Part shown: positions 61,601 through 64,000 of the stretch, in pieces
How the letters are laid out: every line of letters starts with the position of its first letter
Numbering within the stretch: position 1 is the first letter of the stretch
NCBI GenBank assembly: GCA_016801845.1
Contig: CM028911.1
Location: 9,036,885 to 9,100,884 of the forward strand
Direction: 5' to 3'
Length of the DNA: 64,000 bases
Origin: Polydactylus sextarius
Lineage: Eukaryota > Chordata > Actinopteri > Polynemidae
Position numbers and translations under genes: made by a program
Notes under the pieces: generated by a model
Database searches by the model: none
What the model saw: the letters and a program-made list of their open reading frames with translations, nothing else
Told to the model about the DNA's origin: nothing

Positions 61601-64000
61601 TTAATTCACAAGTAATAAAACTCACCTTTCCTCCCTTCAGTACTCTCATCTCCATCTACAACCTTACTTGGTCTTGTATGACTGTTTGCTTATGGTGGCT
61701 ATTGCTGTTCTTATCCCATAATTGTCACTTGTTACTGTAGTGACTGCTGTTCAGCAAAAGTTACATTCTTGCTTTAAGGACCATTTCAGAGCAGCTTTGG
61801 AGAAACAATTATACAGATTTTTGTTGACAAGGCAAAAGGTTTTGGTATTTCATTTTTTTTCTTTCAAAAGTTTCGTAAAATGGAAATAAATACCACAGAT
61901 ACCAGAGTCTGAAAACCTTCTGCCTTTGAGATCAGACACAAAACGCTGACGCAAATCAGCTCATTAAACTTGGCTTATATCGAAGAGTTGTAAAGCATTT
62001 CGATCTCACCGTGCGTTTTAGTTGCTCCTCCCACACAAGTATGTAATGAAATGTAACTAGGCCTCTTGTGTAATATCAAATAATGTATATGAAAATAAAA
62101 AAGCAAGTTAAGTACTGTAAGCTGCATGTTTCATTGAAATATAAGCTTAGAGCCTTACAATAGCAGATTATGAATCACTAGGACCATTAAGATTTAGACA
62201 CACTGATACATATATCTTTACCATCTGTGGCTCACCTGTGACCCAGTCCTATTATACCTGCTAAACAGATGGACCATCAGATAGCCGCTCTCAAGGGACA
62301 CGGTAAATGCATACTCCTCCACTCAGCACTGACCTATCGTTAACCTGGGAAGATTTTCTTCAGTTGTCAGTGAAAAGCATTGGAGTGGATCAGATTGAAT
62401 TTCTCTCTTTCTGACACTCAAGTTCAAAGCAATCATGTCAAGTAGGTAGAAAGGTCCAAGAAAATGACCAAATTTAAGAGCTGGTTTGAACATTTTTCAA
62501 AGGGAAATGGAGTTATGATGAAGCATAATGATCATTTCCTTGCCGCTACAAGCTTTGAGGAAAAAAAGGAGGGAAAAAAACACAGATGACTGAGTGCATC
62601 CAAGCTTTATTCCTTCTTGGCTTCGGTAAAACCTGTTGAGGTGCTAATAACAAGATGCAGACTGTCCACAGACCCGGTTTTGACAAGTCCACAGTCTCCA
62701 TTACACTCACAGGGTAGATCACTGTAGAGATGAAAGCAGGGAGGGGAAAGGGGGAGGCCTTTGGTGTTAATCAGGTGCTGATTGGCAGCTTGAGAGCCTT
62801 TAAGAGGCTTGAAAATCTGTAGAGAAAAGGGTCATTATCCCTGAACACCAGTGCTTTTTTTCCTCATTGTTGTTGGTGACAACACAAAGATCAGGTCAGT
62901 GATATAGTTTCATCTCTATCTTTTCAAGTTCAGAGGGAGAATGGTGTGCCTGATACCTGTTTTGTATTTTTTAAAGTCCAACTGAATTTAAAATCCATTT
63001 TTTCCTAACAAGTGCATAAACTCTTTGTTTGTCGTGACTCATGCTTCTGTCAAACTTGAATGAGCAAAACATATTATATTATTATACTGTTTGCATACAT
63101 GTGTTTCTGGTTTCAGCTGAAGATGTTGGTGGTGTAATTTGATTGGTGTGATATCTGTGTGGGTTGGCACCAATACGTCTTTAAATCACTTCAGTTCCAT
63201 TATACAGGCAGTTAACCAGCAAACCATCTCAGGGATTCACGTAGCTTAGCCCCAGCTGTGATTTGATCATTTCCAAAAATCATCTGTGACTCCATATGTT
63301 ATTGTTTCAGCTATTTACTATCATGTTGTCTGTCCAGGAAGAGAGAGAGGGTAAACAGTAGCTGGACTCTGGTTCCTTATGTGACACAGGACAAACACAA
63401 CACTGGGGAGGAACTCAGCACACATAAAATGACATGAACAAAAAGTAACATCATGTGGGAGCTTATGTACTGTAACCAATTTTATCAGATACCCAAACTG
63501 TCAACTTTAAATGTAGCACACGTTCATGAACTTGCATGTTCTTATGCACACATGATGTTTTCATCAGGATAGAAGACTTAGAAGTTAATTCAGCACCTCA
63601 CGGACCAACCAATAACATTTGTGCCATAAATGCAGCATTGTCTGTTGCCAGGTCAGTAAGTGTTGAATTCAGACTTGCATTGCATTAATTTTGTGTTTTT
63701 GAGTGGGTTAAGTAATTATGAGTGAGGTAGAACATCCCAAAGGTCTAAGCTCAAAACCTGGACAAGTGGTGAAGATTAAAAACTGATACATTTCATAGAT
63801 AATACACACCTTGAAACCATGACAATCCCAAACAAACTGTGATTTCTTGTCACTACAAGTCCTTGGTGATGTTACCAAGCTAGGATAATTAGTAACTACA
63901 TTTCAGTGCAAATCTCTAATGAACAGTTGACATCCCACATTGCGTGTGAATGTGGGAAAAACACTTTGTATCTCCATTATTATAACAGTGTGACTCCTAG
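58666..64000. other. Non-coding stretch to the window end, nothing recognised
   Basis: Only a short CA run at about 59684-59699 and scattered A/T tracts. No supported exon. Confidence 0.5.

Noticed and set aside
1..64000. CRISPR array, prokaryotic operons or phage genes
   Set aside because: Repeats are simple microsatellites, the only gene is spliced, and there are no tightly packed open frames.

Overview
This looks like a nuclear genomic window from a ray-finned fish, most likely a percomorph teleost. Genes have GT-AG introns, most of the DNA is non-coding, CA/TG microsatellites are frequent, and there is a decayed Tc1-like transposon plus two copies of an interspersed repeat that I associate with percomorph genomes. 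There is nothing prokaryotic here: no operons, ribosome binding sites or CRISPR arrays. The species assignment is inference from repeat content. Layout: (1) Positions 1-3276 are the 3' flank of the only gene I can support, with a long (TG)30 microsatellite at the left edge. (2) Positions 3277-15452, minus strand, hold a complete protein-coding gene. I assembled 15 coding exons by hand from splice sites and reading phase. Every junction is GT-AG, all phases match, the total is 2742 bases (913 codons plus stop), and the first ATG lies in a good Kozak context with an in-frame stop upstream. The predicted protein has, in order, a basic N-terminus with a Cys-Cys-Leu-Cys cluster, a long acidic Ser/Thr/Pro-rich region, a SAM domain (about residues 386-452), a Ras-association (RA) domain (about 516-597), coiled coils (about 638-767) and a PDZ domain (about 790-867). 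It ends in a hydrophobic-x-hydrophobic tail that could itself be a PDZ ligand. I cannot name a characterised vertebrate protein with the order SAM-RA-coiled coil-PDZ. This gene is the most interesting item in the window. (3) Positions 15521-64000 are about 48 kb in which I see no convincing coding exon. This stretch contains the Tc1 fossil (about 28322-29340), the two repeat copies (about 30225-30440 and 58200-58665), a degraded repeat near 37000, several microsatellites, two perfect inverted repeats and a few compositionally unusual blocks that could be conserved regulatory elements. It reads as a gene desert or as a large intron of a gene lying outside the window. How the gene product may work (inference from domains): the RA domain would bind a GTP-loaded Ras-family GTPase, the SAM and coiled-coil parts would oligomerise the protein, and the PDZ domain would attach it to a partner's C-terminus. 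This suggests a membrane-proximal scaffold.
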